From positions 248,001 through 312,000 of the forward strand of contig NZ_JHQS01000061.1 of assembly GCF_014843845.1 (NCBI RefSeq): DNA of 64,000 bases. The letters are read 5' to 3'. This DNA is from Mesorhizobium amorphae. Lineage in GTDB: Bacteria > Pseudomonadota > Alphaproteobacteria > Rhizobiales > Rhizobiaceae. Below are positions 25,132-34,212 of the stretch, one piece after another. Both the position numbers and the translations under genes were made by a program. Under the pieces are notes generated by a model. That model ran no database searches. It had not been told where the DNA came from and worked only from the letters and a program-made list of their open reading frames with translations. The number at the start of each line of letters is the position of its first letter. The first letter of the stretch is position 1.

Positions 25132-25160
25132 TCCATAGTTGCATTTCGCTGGCGCGTCAA
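25132..25160 (-). promoter_or_regulatory. Sigma70-type promoter for rpmB
   Basis: On the minus strand TTGACG (25160-25155) and TATGGA (25137-25132) are separated by exactly 17 bases. The -35 has five of six consensus bases. It lies about 97 bases before the rpmB start, leaving a leader of about 90 nt that could hold L28-related control, though I recognise none. Confidence 0.6.
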
Positions 25161-25283
25161 GCTCCGGCATGCCTAGCGCCTGTTTCATATAAAGGCCGGA
25201 TTCTGGCCTATAAGCGGTCGCAAAGGGACATGCCAGCCTGAAGTTGCCCGCCTTCGGCTGAAATCGAGGATCGATCCGCCGCC

Positions 25284-26072
25284 ATGCTCCGTTCGTCATA
25301 TGCCCTCTCAGCCTTGCTTGCCATTGCCCTGCCGGATGCAGCCACCGGGGCCGCGCCGGAGTCCTTCAAGGGCGAGTATACGGTGTCGTTCCTCGGTCTT
25401 TCGGTGGCCAGGGCGACGTTTTCCAGCAGTTATCAAGGCGATACCTATTCGATCAACGGCACGGTCTCCGCCGCTGGTCTTGCCAAGCTGTTCGACGACA
25501 CGAAGGGTACCATCTCGTCGAAAGGCATCATTTCCGGCAAGCGGATGCAGCCACAGGCTTTCCGTGCCGATTACACGTCCGGCAAGAAGGCATCGGTGGT
25601 CGACATCCGCTTCGCCAATGGCGCCGTCACCGCCACCAAGGTCGTCCCTGCGCCAGGCAAGCGCGATCCCAAAAGCTGGGTGCCGATGGGCAGCGGCGAC
25701 CTGACGTCGGTGCTCGATCCGATGGCGGCGACCGTCATCCATGCCGACAGTCTCGACAATGTCTGCGGGCGCACGGTGAAATTCTACGACGGCGAGATGC
25801 GCGCTAACCTGACGTTGACCTACGCCTCCAAGGGATCGATCTCGGTGCAAGGCTACAAGGGTGACACGGTGACCTGCCGCATGGGCTTCGAGCCGGTGGC
25901 GGGCTATCGCAAGGGCCGCAAGGCTTTGAATTACCTGAAGAACCGCAGCAAGATGATGGTGACGTTTGCGCCAGTCGGCCAAAGCGGGGTATATGCGCCG
26001 ATCCGCGCCACGGTCGGCACACAGATCGGCACGCTGACCATAAGCGCCGGGCGGTTCGAGGCAATCAACTAG
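25284..26072 (+). CDS. DUF3108 domain exported protein
   Basis: A 262-residue protein with an N-terminal signal peptide (hydrophobic 5-17, cleavage near ATGA-AP) and a DUF3108 beta-rich domain. The opening FKGEYTVSFLGLSVARATF is close to the domain's usual start. The protein is expected in the periplasm. DUF3108 proteins have no established biochemical role. It is followed 29 bases later by an EamA transporter gene on the same strand. Confidence 0.85.
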   Translation: MLRSSYALSALLAIALPDAATGAAPESFKGEYTVSFLGLSVARATFSSSYQGDTYSINGTVSAAGLAKLFDDTKGTISSKGIISGKRMQPQAFRADYTSGKKASVVDIRFANGAVTATKVVPAPGKRDPKSWVPMGSGDLTSVLDPMAATVIHADSLDNVCGRTVKFYDGEMRANLTLTYASKGSISVQGYKGDTVTCRMGFEPVAGYRKGRKALNYLKNRSKMMVTFAPVGQSGVYAPIRATVGTQIGTLTISAGRFEAIN

Positions 26073-26101
26073 GCGCCGTCGCGCGCCGCCGGAGACGGGG
26101 C

Positions 26102-26989
26102 ATGGGGCGCGCAACACTGATCGGGTTCTCGGCAGTCGCCATGTGGGCGCTGCTTGCGCTGCTCACCGACGCGTCCGGGCAGGTGCCGCCCTTCCTGTTG
26201 TCGGCCATCACCTTCGCGATCGGCACCTGCGTCGGGCTGGGCGCGCGGATGGTGATGCCGGCCTCCGGAATGGTCGAGAAAATCCCGCCGCAAGTGTGGG
26301 TGATCGGCATTGTGGGCCTGTTCGGCTACCACTTCTTCTACTTCACCGCGCTGCGCAACGCGCCGGCGGTGGAGGCGAGCCTGATCGCTTATCTGTGGCC
26401 GCTGCTGATCGTGCTCGGCTCGGCGCTGATGCCGGGCGAGCGGCTGGCCTGGAACCATGTCGTCGGCGCACTGCTCGGTCTTGCCGGCACGATCCTGATC
26501 GTCACCAAGGGTGACGGGCTCGCTTTTGATGCGCGCTATGCCTTTGGCTATGCGATGGCCGGCGTCGGCGCGCTTTTGTGGTCGGCCTATTCGCTGCTGT
26601 CGCGGCGGTTTCCGTCGGTGCCGACCAGCATCGTCACCTGGTTTTGCGCGGCGACTTCGGCGCTTTCGCTGATCTGCCACCTCCTGCTGGAACAGACAGT
26701 ACTGCCCGATGGCCCTGGCCAATGGCTGGCGGTGCTCGGTCTCGGGCTGATGCCGGTGGGTGCGGCCTTCTATGCCTGGGACATCGGCGTCAAGCGCGGC
26801 AACATCCAGGTGCTGGGGGCGGCAAGCTATGCCGCGCCGCTTTTGTCGACGCTGGTGCTGATCGCGGCCGGCATCGCCGAGCCGTCGCTGCGCATCCTCG
26901 CCGCCTGCTTGCTCATTACCGGCGGTGCGGCACTGGCGGCAAAGTCGCTGTTCATGCGCAAGCCGGCGACTGGCGAGGCCGGCGTATGA
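26102..26989 (+). CDS. EamA/DMT family transporter
   Basis: A 295-residue integral membrane protein with about ten hydrophobic helices arranged as two EamA repeats. The first ends around residue 130. The second includes MAGVGALLWSAYSLLSRRF and the GAASYAAPLLSTLVL segment. This group of drug/metabolite exporters resembles aromatic-amino-acid exporter YddG; the substrate is unknown. A GGAGACGGGG ribosome-binding region lies upstream of the start. Its stop overlaps the next gene's start by four bases (ATGA). Confidence 0.9.
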   Translation: MGRATLIGFSAVAMWALLALLTDASGQVPPFLLSAITFAIGTCVGLGARMVMPASGMVEKIPPQVWVIGIVGLFGYHFFYFTALRNAPAVEASLIAYLWPLLIVLGSALMPGERLAWNHVVGALLGLAGTILIVTKGDGLAFDARYAFGYAMAGVGALLWSAYSLLSRRFPSVPTSIVTWFCAATSALSLICHLLLEQTVLPDGPGQWLAVLGLGLMPVGAAFYAWDIGVKRGNIQVLGAASYAAPLLSTLVLIAAGIAEPSLRILAACLLITGGAALAAKSLFMRKPATGEAGV

Positions 26990-27660
26990 CGATGCCGTTC
27001 CCCGGCGGCATCGACGCCAACGCCAATGCGACACTGGTGTTTTCGCTGGTGGCGGCGCTGATCTATGCCTTCACGCTCGGTATGCCGCCGCGGCTCGCGC
27101 GCTCGGCGGCAAAGACGCTTGCCGTGGCGATGCTGGCGGTGCTTGCCTTCATGCAAGGCGGGCCGTGGCTGCTCGTCGCGGCGCTGGCGCTGAGTGCTGT
27201 CGGCGACGCCTTCCTGTCGCGCGACGGCGAAAAGGCCTTTCTCTGCGGGCTGGCCAGTTTTCTGGCGGCGCACATCCTCTATGTGCCGCTGTTCCTGCGC
27301 AGCGGCGGCGGAATGGGGCTGCTCGGCGCCGAGTCATGGCGTGGGGCGATTGCGCTGGCGATGGCGACATTCGCGATCGTCATGCTGGCCGCCCTTTGGC
27401 GCCGTGTCGGCCCTACTTTGCGTCTCCCGATCGGCGTCTATGTCGCCGCGATCCTCGCCATGGGGATATCGGCGCTCACCACCAGCAACAGCCTGGTGAT
27501 CGGGGGCGCCATTCTGTTCATGGCGTCGGACGGGCTGCTCGCCACGGAACAGTTCCTGCTTGCGGCCATCTCGCCGCACCGCGTCTGGATGCGCTACGCG
27601 GTCTGGGCGCTTTACTACGCCGCCCAGCTAGTCATCACCTTGGGATTCCTGCTCAGCTAA
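26986..27660 (+). CDS. YhhN family membrane protein (lysoplasmalogenase-like)
   Basis: A 224-residue membrane protein with seven or so hydrophobic helices and the YhhN motifs ALSAVGDAFLSRDGEKAF and MASDGLLATEQF, which hold the two conserved aspartates. Animal homologues (TMEM86) hydrolyse the vinyl ether bond of lysoplasmalogens, but the bacterial substrate is uncertain. The ATG overlaps the EamA stop, so the two are coupled. Its stop codon overlaps the stop of the convergent cupin gene. Confidence 0.88.
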   Translation: MTMPFPGGIDANANATLVFSLVAALIYAFTLGMPPRLARSAAKTLAVAMLAVLAFMQGGPWLLVAALALSAVGDAFLSRDGEKAFLCGLASFLAAHILYVPLFLRSGGGMGLLGAESWRGAIALAMATFAIVMLAALWRRVGPTLRLPIGVYVAAILAMGISALTTSNSLVIGGAILFMASDGLLATEQFLLAAISPHRVWMRYAVWALYYAAQLVITLGFLLS

Positions 27661-28085
27661 GATCTTTCCGGCTGCCAACCGGGCTCGGCCATCTCGAAAG
27701 CGGCGAAGTCGAAGCCCGGCGCCACGGTGCAGCCGACCAGCGTCCATTCGCCAAGGCTGCGCGCCGATTGCCACCAGCCGGCGGGCACCACGATCTGCGG
27801 CCGCTCGCCCGCCGCAAGGGTGGTGCCGAGCACCTGCTCGATGACGGTGCGGCCTTCCTCCTGCATCGACAGCGCCAGCGGCGCGCCGGCATAGAAATGC
27901 CAGACCTCGGCCGCATCCTTCACCCGGTGCCAGGCCGATAGCTGACCCTCTTCCAGAAGGAAATAGATCGCGGTCGAGTGGCCGCGCGTGCCTTCCGCGC
28001 CATCGCGAAAGGTCTCGGCATACCAGCCGCCTTCCGGATGCGGCTTCAGGCCGAGCGTGGCGATGATTTCGGCTGCACTTGTCAT
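27657..28085 (-). CDS. Cupin protein of the DUF985 family
   Basis: A 142-residue small beta-barrel protein. Family landmarks include the LKPHPEGGWYAET opening, the STAIYFLLEEGQLSAWHR strand pair and the VVPAGWWQSAR segment. The function of DUF985 cupins is not established; some are annotated as sugar-epimerase-like. The gene converges on the YhhN gene with overlapping stop codons (27657-27660) and is 22 bases downstream of gloB. Confidence 0.88.
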   Translation of the reverse strand: MTSAAEIIATLGLKPHPEGGWYAETFRDGAEGTRGHSTAIYFLLEEGQLSAWHRVKDAAEVWHFYAGAPLALSMQEEGRTVIEQVLGTTLAAGERPQIVVPAGWWQSARSLGEWTLVGCTVAPGFDFAAFEMAEPGWQPERS

Positions 28086-28107
28086 CGGCTGGAGGCTAGC
28101 ACCGCGC

Positions 28108-28875
28108 TCAGAAATTGTCCTTGCGTTTGCGGATTTCGGCGAACACGTCGGCGTCGGTGGCCTTCTCCATGCCGAGATGCTTGCGGATTGCCGGATCGTG
28201 CCAGCGCAGGAACGGATTGGTCGACAATTCCTCGCCGATCGTCGTCGGCAGTGTCGGCTTGCCGTCGGCGCGCAGCAACTCGATCCGGGCGGCGCGCTCC
28301 TTCAGGGCGGAATTGGTCGGGTCTACAGTCAGCGCGAAGCGGGCATTCGAAAGCGTGTATTCATGGCCGCAATAGATGACCGTCTCGGCGGGAAGTGCTG
28401 CCAGCTTCTTCAGCGAGTCATACATCACTGGCGGCTTGCATTCGAACAGCCGGCCGCAGCCCAGCGCAAACAGCGTGTCGGCGGTGAACGCCACCTTCGA
28501 GACCGGCAAATGGTAGGAGACATGGCCGGCCGTATGGCCAGGCGTGGCGATCACGTCGATCCGTTCGTCGCCGAGATGGACGACCGAGCCTTCCTCGACC
28601 GTCTCGTCGATGCCGGGGATCTTCGCCTGTTCCGCTTCCGGGCCGACGATGCGCAGCTTGAAACGCTCTTTTAGCGCCAGGTTGGCCTCGACATGATCGA
28701 CATGGTGGTGGGTGGTCAGGATCATCGTCGGCGTCCAGCCGGTGCGCTGGATCGCGGCCAGGATCGGCGCCTCTTCGGGCGCGTCGATGATCGCGGTCTG
28801 GCCGCTTTTTGGGTCGTGCACCAAAACACCGAAATTGTCGCTGCGACACATGAACTGTTCGATTTCGACCGGCAT
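28108..28875 (-). CDS. gloB: Hydroxyacylglutathione hydrolase (glyoxalase II)
   Basis: A 255-residue metallo-beta-lactamase-fold enzyme hydrolysing S-lactoylglutathione in methylglyoxal detoxification. The dinuclear-metal motif THHHVDH is at residues 55-61. Further ligands are in GHTAGH, a FTADTLF aspartate and the CGHEYT histidine. The C-terminal HAGH domain ends with the NPFLR and ADVFAEIRKRKDNF signature. The start at ATG 28875 gives the usual family N-terminus; the open frame runs on far upstream through the neighbouring gene and is spurious. It is divergent from the methyltransferase gene, an arrangement seen in other rhizobia as I recall. Confidence 0.95.
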   Translation of the reverse strand: MPVEIEQFMCRSDNFGVLVHDPKSGQTAIIDAPEEAPILAAIQRTGWTPTMILTTHHHVDHVEANLALKERFKLRIVGPEAEQAKIPGIDETVEEGSVVHLGDERIDVIATPGHTAGHVSYHLPVSKVAFTADTLFALGCGRLFECKPPVMYDSLKKLAALPAETVIYCGHEYTLSNARFALTVDPTNSALKERAARIELLRADGKPTLPTTIGEELSTNPFLRWHDPAIRKHLGMEKATDADVFAEIRKRKDNF

Positions 28876-28980
28876 CGCATCTCTCCATTTGTCGCCGCAG
28901 ACATAGGGCGCTTGCCGGCCGATGTCATCTGGAATTGAGCTTTGTTGAACTCGGCGGATATCGCGGCTACCGTCCCGGCC

Positions 28981-29751
28981 ATGCATTCCGATATCGTCGA
29001 TCTCCGTTCCTTCTATTCGACCACGCTCGGCCGGCTTGCCGAGCACTCGATCACCATGGCGCTGTCCTCGATATGGGCCGCGGTGCCGAATGAGCGGCTG
29101 GTCGGCCTCGGCTACACCTTGCCGTGGCTGGAGCGGTTCGGCGCCGATGCCGAGCGCGTCTTTGCCTTCATGCCGGCGACGCAGGGCGCGGTGGTCTGGC
29201 CGGCGACAGGTCCGACGGCGACGGCGCTGGTCTTCGACGAGGAATTGCCGCTGGTCGATTCCTGCATCGACCGCATGCTGCTCGTCCATTCGCTCGAGCA
29301 TGTCGAAAACCCGCGCGAGACGCTGAACGAGATCTGGCGGGTGCTGTCGCCAGCCGGGCGCGTCGTCATCGTCGTGCCCAACCGCCGCGGCGTCTGGGCG
29401 CGTTTCGAGCATACGCCGTTCGGCAATGGCCGGCCGTTCTCGCGCGGCCAGCTCACCGAATTGCTGCGCGAGGCGCATTTCACCCCGGCGGCATGGTCCG
29501 ACGCGCTGTTCTTCCCGCCGTCGCCCCGGCGCTTCATGATGCGGTTCCACAATGTGCTGGAGCGCGCCGGCCGGCGGTTCTGGCCGATCTTTTCCGGCGT
29601 CATCGTGGTCGAGGCGCAGAAGCGGCTTTATCAGGGCGTACCGGTCGCCCAGCGTGCATCGCGCCGCGTCTTCGTGCCGGTGCTCTCGCCGCAAGGCGCG
29701 ACCAGGCTCGGCCGGTCGCGCGGCGGTGAGGCGGCTTCCCCGGGCGGGTGA
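28981..29751 (+). CDS. Class I SAM-dependent methyltransferase
   Basis: A 256-residue protein starting MHSDIVDLRSFY. The recognisable core is HSLEHVENPRETLNEIWRVL followed by GRVVIVVPNRRGVWARFE, of the Methyltransf_11 type. The SAM-binding motif I is degenerate, as is common for this subgroup adjacent to gloB. The frame opens at a TTG 39 bases earlier, but the ATG is favoured. It is divergent from gloB across about 105 bases. Substrate unknown. Confidence 0.82.
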   Translation: MHSDIVDLRSFYSTTLGRLAEHSITMALSSIWAAVPNERLVGLGYTLPWLERFGADAERVFAFMPATQGAVVWPATGPTATALVFDEELPLVDSCIDRMLLVHSLEHVENPRETLNEIWRVLSPAGRVVIVVPNRRGVWARFEHTPFGNGRPFSRGQLTELLREAHFTPAAWSDALFFPPSPRRFMMRFHNVLERAGRRFWPIFSGVIVVEAQKRLYQGVPVAQRASRRVFVPVLSPQGATRLGRSRGGEAASPGG

Positions 29752-29875
29752 CGCGTTCGTGATCGGACCCGGGCTTTGTCACTCCCTATCTGTCGAGTGC
29801 GGTGCCGCCGCCTGAACATGGCCGGTCATGATTCTGATCGGCTCCACCACACTTCCGAATGCAGGGATATCGCGC

Positions 29876-31699
29876 ATGGCGGATCAAGCGGATGTCATAA
29901 CCGGTGCGGGACAGGCCGCCGTGTCGATCGAAGCCAGCAGCCTCGGCGACCAGCTAAAGACCATCAAGCAGGCGCTGAGAACCTCGCCGGTACGCAAGCC
30001 ACTCGCCTGGGCCTCGATCGGCATTGTGGCCGTCATTGTCGCGACCGCGATCGGCCAGGTTCTGCTCAACCGCTGGAACCAGCCCTTCTACGATGCGCTG
30101 GCGCGGCGCGACATGCAGGGCTTCCTGCACCAGCTTCTCGTCTTTGCCGAGATTGCCGGCGGGCTGCTGGTTCTCAATGTCGGCCAGACCTGGCTCAACC
30201 AGACGATCCGGCTGAAGCTGCGCCAGGCGCTGACCCTCGACCTGATCGACGAATGGATGCGGCCGGCGCGCGCCTTCCGGCTGGCGCATGCCGGTGCCAT
30301 TGGCGTCAATCCCGACCAGCGCATGCAGCAGGACGCCGCGCATTTGTCCGATCTGTCGACCGATCTCGGTGTCGGCCTGCTGCAGTCCTTCATCCTGCTT
30401 GTGTCCTTCATCGGTGTCTTGTGGACGCTGTCCTCGGGCTTCGTCTTCCACATAGGCGGCCGTTCGCTGGCGATACCGGGTTACATGGTGTGGGCGGCGA
30501 TCCTCTATGCCGGCATCGCCTCGTGGCTGAGCTGGCTGGTCGGACGGCCGCTGATCCGCTTCAACAGCGATCGCTATACGCGTGAGGCGGAACTCAGGTT
30601 CTCGATGGTCCGCGTCAACGAAAATGTCGACGCCATCGCGCTGGCGCATGGCGAGGCCGACGCCAAACAGCAGCTCGAGCTCGATCTTGGCACCGTGCTC
30701 GGCGCCATGAAGCGCATCTACAGCGCGAAGATCAACCTGTCCTGGGTCACCGACACCTATGGCTGGATCACCGTGGTGGCGCCGATCCTGGTCGCGTCGC
30801 CGGTCTATTTCGCCGGCGATATCAGCTTCGGCGGGCTGATGATGGCGGTCGGCGCCTTCAACCAGGTGCACTCCTCGCTGCGCTGGTTCATCAACAACAT
30901 CGGCGGCATCGCCGACTGGCGGGCGACGCTGATGCGCGTCGCCGATTTCCGCATCGCACTTGGCGAAACCGATATCCTCCACGACAAGGAAAAGCGTATC
31001 GCCTTCGGCGAAAACCCTGACGGCAAGCTGAGCTTCGAGCGGCTCGAGGTCGCCTCGCCGGATGGCTGCACAAAGCTTGCCGAGCCGCATGTCGAGATCC
31101 ACCCCGGCGAGCGCGTCATGATCACCGGCGACCCGCGCGCCGGCAAGACGCTGTTCTTTCGCGCCATTGCCGGCCTCTGGCCATGGGGCAGCGGGCGGGT
31201 TGGCATGCCGGCCGGCGAGGCGCCGATCTTCGTTCCGCGAACCCCTTATTTCCCGCTCGGCACGCTGCGCGAGGTGCTCAACCATACCAATGGCACGGCA
31301 CCGGTCGAGGATGCCGAGATCGCGGCGGTGCTGGCCGAGGTCGGTCTCGAGCGGCTTGCATCCTCGCTCGACCACTCGGCGCGCTGGGAGCATGAGTTGG
31401 CCGATGACGAGCAGCGCCTGCTGGCCTTTGCCAGGCTTGCGCTCAGGCGACCGAAATGGGTGATCATCGATGAGGCGCTGGATACGTTCGACGGCGCGAC
31501 GCTGAGGCAGGTGCTGTCGATGCTGGCGCGGCGCCTGCCTGACGCCGCCATCCTCAACATCGGCCGCGGCCAGCACAACAACCAGTTCTTCTCGCGCTCG
31601 CTGACGATCGTGAAGGATACGGGCGGATCGGCACTCAAGCCGGCCCGCGTCAGGGCCGGCGCCATCGAGCCGCCGCCCGCCGCAAGGCGGAAGAAGTAG
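29876..31699 (+). CDS. SbmA/ABCD-type ABC transporter (fused permease and ATPase)
   Basis: A 607-residue half-transporter. The N-terminal part is an ABC_membrane_2 / SbmA-BacA-like domain with about six helices and the NRWNQPFYDALARRD segment. The C-terminal ATPase domain has Walker A GDPRAGKT (about 418-425) and Walker B WVIIDEALD. The ABC signature is LADDEQRLLAFARL, lacking the usual LSGGE glycines, which is typical of the ABCD-like subgroup but weak. SbmA/BacA relatives import peptides, and in rhizobia BacA matters for symbiosis; this protein differs by having its own ATPase. ATG 29876 is preferred over the ATG 16 codons earlier. Confidence 0.87.
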   Translation: MADQADVITGAGQAAVSIEASSLGDQLKTIKQALRTSPVRKPLAWASIGIVAVIVATAIGQVLLNRWNQPFYDALARRDMQGFLHQLLVFAEIAGGLLVLNVGQTWLNQTIRLKLRQALTLDLIDEWMRPARAFRLAHAGAIGVNPDQRMQQDAAHLSDLSTDLGVGLLQSFILLVSFIGVLWTLSSGFVFHIGGRSLAIPGYMVWAAILYAGIASWLSWLVGRPLIRFNSDRYTREAELRFSMVRVNENVDAIALAHGEADAKQQLELDLGTVLGAMKRIYSAKINLSWVTDTYGWITVVAPILVASPVYFAGDISFGGLMMAVGAFNQVHSSLRWFINNIGGIADWRATLMRVADFRIALGETDILHDKEKRIAFGENPDGKLSFERLEVASPDGCTKLAEPHVEIHPGERVMITGDPRAGKTLFFRAIAGLWPWGSGRVGMPAGEAPIFVPRTPYFPLGTLREVLNHTNGTAPVEDAEIAAVLAEVGLERLASSLDHSARWEHELADDEQRLLAFARLALRRPKWVIIDEALDTFDGATLRQVLSMLARRLPDAAILNIGRGQHNNQFFSRSLTIVKDTGGSALKPARVRAGAIEPPPAARRKK

Positions 31700-31746
31700 G
31701 CTCGCCGAGGAAGCAACCCGGTAAGCTTTATTTTGCCGCGATCGCG

Positions 31747-32583
31747 GTGAAAATTGTCCGCATCGCTCGGACGCACGCAGCCATGCTCGACATGCTCAGC
31801 CTGCTTGCCTGTTTCGCCTGTACACAGGCAGCCCCCCTGCCTGTGCCGGCCGACGCGATTGCCGTGGATGTCGAACTGGTGCTGGCCGTCGACATCTCGC
31901 TGTCGATGAACGAGAAGGAGTTTGCCCTGCAGCGTGCCGGCTATGTCGAGGCGCTCAGGCATCCGGATTTCATCAGGGCGGTGCGTTCGGGCACCAACGG
32001 GCGCATTGCGCTGGCCTATTTCGAGTGGGCGGGCACCGTCCGCGACGACGCCATCCTCGCCTGGCAGATCATCGACGGCAGCGACAGTGCCAACGCCTTC
32101 GCCGACAGGATCGCGGCCCGCCCGTTCCGCAGCTTTCGCGGCACCTCGATTTCCGGCGCGCTTGCCTTCGGCACCGGTCTTTTCGAGAAAACCGCCTTCA
32201 CAGGCGCGCGGCGCGTTATCGACATTTCAGGCGACGGCCCCAACAATATCGGCCCGCCGGTCACCGCGACGCGCGATGCGGCGCTGGCAAAGGGCATCGT
32301 CATCAACGGCCTGCCGATCCTGATCAGCCCGTCGCCGACCTTCAGCCATCTCGACAGCTATTATGAGCAATGCGTCACCGGCGGCCCGGGGTCCTTCGTG
32401 CTGCCGATCTATGCAGCTTCCGAATTTTCGACCGCCATTCGCCGCAAGCTCATCCTCGAAGTGAGCGGCATCGGCAACGCGACGACAGTCCGGATCGACG
32501 CGGCGCCTCCCATCGACTGCCTGCAGGGTGAGCGCGACCGGCGGTTTTTTTCAGACCCGTATTTTCCGGAACTCGATCGATAA
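31747..32583 (+). CDS. DUF1194 (von Willebrand A-like) exported protein
   Basis: About 278 residues from GTG 31747; ATGs at 31783 and 31792 are alternatives. The N-terminus is hydrophobic with a probable signal peptide ending near TQAA. The DUF1194 domain carries a MIDAS-like DISLSMNEKEF and the DISGDGPNN motif. The predicted location is the periplasm or outer surface. The function of DUF1194 proteins is not known. It follows the ABC transporter gene by 47 bases on the same strand. Confidence 0.85.
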   Translation: MKIVRIARTHAAMLDMLSLLACFACTQAAPLPVPADAIAVDVELVLAVDISLSMNEKEFALQRAGYVEALRHPDFIRAVRSGTNGRIALAYFEWAGTVRDDAILAWQIIDGSDSANAFADRIAARPFRSFRGTSISGALAFGTGLFEKTAFTGARRVIDISGDGPNNIGPPVTATRDAALAKGIVINGLPILISPSPTFSHLDSYYEQCVTGGPGSFVLPIYAASEFSTAIRRKLILEVSGIGNATTVRIDAAPPIDCLQGERDRRFFSDPYFPELDR

Positions 32584-32604
32584 GCTGTGAGGTCTCAGGA
32601 TGAT

Positions 32605-33540
32605 TCAGGCCGGCCGCGTGCCGTATTTCTCGCGGAACTCATCGTAGAGATCGCGGCGCCAGCGCCGGCCTCCAACATAGCCGCGCAACAGCTGCGGCAG
32701 CGAGTAGCCGAGTGCTTTCGACGACCGGTTGGCCAGGTAACCGGCGAATGCCTGGGAAACCCTGCCCTTCATCGCATCGGCGATGATCTGGCGCGCGATC
32801 ATGTAGGGCGGGACGTCGGGATAGCGATCGGCGATGTAAGGGTGCTTGTCGATCAGATTTGCGTAGGCTTCGACATAGCCGTCGCGGCGGCCGGAGATCG
32901 AATTCTCCGAATTGTACTTCTTCCAGTCGATGTCCTCGGACAGTAGCGCGCCGCTGCGGCGGGCAAAACGCAGCAGCAATTCGCGATCCTGCATGCGCGC
33001 GATGTCGCTGTCGTAACCGCCGATCGCCAGCAGGGATTCGCGGCGGGCGGTAATCGCGGAGCCGGCGATGAAGATCGTCTGCCCGACCAGCGCCTTCTCC
33101 AGCGAACTGCGGGTCAGGAAAGCTTCCCGATTGACGCATTTGGTGCTGCGTCCGCCTTTCACCGAGACGAACGAGCTGATGAGGATTTCCAGTGATGGGT
33201 TCTCGTCGAAACGCGCCAGCGTCCGCTCCAGCCGGTCCGGCAGGTAGACATCGTCCGAATCAAGGAAGGCCACGATCGGCGCCCGCGCAAGCTCGATGCC
33301 GGCGTTGCGGGCAGCGTTGGCGCCGCGCCATTTCGCACCGACATAGACCAGCCGGGGATCGCGGATGGCGGCAAGGGCCGCGGCGGTGGCATCGGTCGAG
33401 CCGTCATCGACAACGACGTGCTCGAACTGGGTAAGGCTCTGCGCCAGCACGCTTTCTACCGCGCGCACCACCTGGTCGCGACGATTGTGGGTCGGTGTGA
33501 TCACCGTGATAAGGGGAGCCGGGTCGATGGTTTTGCCCAT
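32605..33540 (-). CDS. Family 2 glycosyltransferase
   Basis: A 311-residue GT-A fold glycosyltransferase. The nucleotide-sugar binding start VITPTHNRRDQV and VVDDGSTD are at the N-terminus, and the metal-binding DSDD (FLDSDDVYLP) follows near residue 95. An MQDREL-type acceptor-site motif and a C-terminal extension of about 90 residues end the protein. It transfers a sugar from a nucleotide donor to a polysaccharide or lipid acceptor; specificity cannot be read. The ATG at 33540 is chosen because upstream codons lack family sequence. There are no other polysaccharide genes nearby, which is unusual for this family. Confidence 0.88.
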   Translation of the reverse strand: MGKTIDPAPLITVITPTHNRRDQVVRAVESVLAQSLTQFEHVVVDDGSTDATAAALAAIRDPRLVYVGAKWRGANAARNAGIELARAPIVAFLDSDDVYLPDRLERTLARFDENPSLEILISSFVSVKGGRSTKCVNREAFLTRSSLEKALVGQTIFIAGSAITARRESLLAIGGYDSDIARMQDRELLLRFARRSGALLSEDIDWKKYNSENSISGRRDGYVEAYANLIDKHPYIADRYPDVPPYMIARQIIADAMKGRVSQAFAGYLANRSSKALGYSLPQLLRGYVGGRRWRRDLYDEFREKYGTRPA

Positions 33541-33866
33541 GCGGCTATGCCCCGGGTTCTGCGATGTGCGGATAGATTTGATGGCCGCCTTCCATACCCA
33601 CCCCAGGATTGCGTTCGATTCGACCGTACAAAAAAGAAAAGCCTGTGTCATCCCGACTGTCGGCGGGCAAGCCGTGCGCGCGTCGAATTTCACAAGCCGC
33701 GCCTGAACTGCAACACCGTCTGCTGGCCTGCAAGCCCATCCGGAAGGAATGGGAGTCGATTCAACTGCCCGCCTAGGGAAATAGCCGCCGCTATTACCTG
33801 TCACGTAATCGACCTGCCTACCGCATGTCGGCAAGACTGCCCCGGTTGCAAGAGAGGAGTTCAGCC
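33541..33866. other. Divergent gap between glycosyltransferase and DUF1330 genes
   Basis: 326 bases between two divergent genes. I recognise no RNA, repeat or convincing promoter here beyond the AGAGGAG ribosome-binding site ahead of 33867. The minus-strand frame of the glycosyltransferase stays open through much of it, but the translation is not family-like. Confidence 0.4.
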
Positions 33867-34187
33867 ATGACCGCTTACGCCGTTGCCCATATGCGGCAGG
33901 CCACATTGGGACCTGAGATTGTCGAATATCTGCACAAGATCGACGCCACGCTGGAACCCTTCGGCGGCCGCTTCCTGGTGCATGGTGGAGCGGTAGAGGT
34001 CGTCGAAGATACCTGGCCGGGACATCTGATCGTCATCGAATTCCCCGACCGTGACCATGTACGCGGGTGGTATAAATCGCCCGCCTATCAGGCGATCCTG
34101 GCGCTGCGCACCGAAAACTCGCAGTCCGACGTCATCTTCGTCGACGGCGTCGAGCATCCGCACAAGGCCACCGACGTCCTGGAATAG
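33867..34187 (+). CDS. DUF1330 domain protein
   Basis: A 106-residue dimeric alpha/beta-barrel-like protein of the DUF1330 family, with the landmarks GGRFLVHGG, IEFPDRDHVRGWYKSPAYQ and a C-terminal IFVDGV. It is likely cytosolic and of unknown function; related ferredoxin-like barrels act in monooxygenase or regulatory roles. ATG 33867 has AGAGGAG seven bases upstream, which excludes the earlier in-frame ATG. It is convergent with metW. Confidence 0.87.
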   Translation: MTAYAVAHMRQATLGPEIVEYLHKIDATLEPFGGRFLVHGGAVEVVEDTWPGHLIVIEFPDRDHVRGWYKSPAYQAILALRTENSQSDVIFVDGVEHPHKATDVLE

Positions 34188-34192
34188 CTGCG

Positions 34193-34209
34193 TGGCCGGC
34201 AGCCGGCCA
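34193..34209. terminator. GC-rich hairpin between convergent genes
   Basis: TGGCCGG-CAG-CCGGCCA forms a 7-bp stem with a 3-nt loop, centred in the 25 bases between the DUF1330 stop and the metW stop. No T-run is present on either strand. It may act as a bidirectional stabilising or termination hairpin. Confidence 0.4.
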
Positions 34210-34212
34210 AGA

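Noticed and set aside
29954..31576. 540-codon minus-strand frame over the ABC transporter
   Set aside because: The opposite strand carries Walker motifs and membrane helices; this frame is a His/Asp/Arg-rich shadow.
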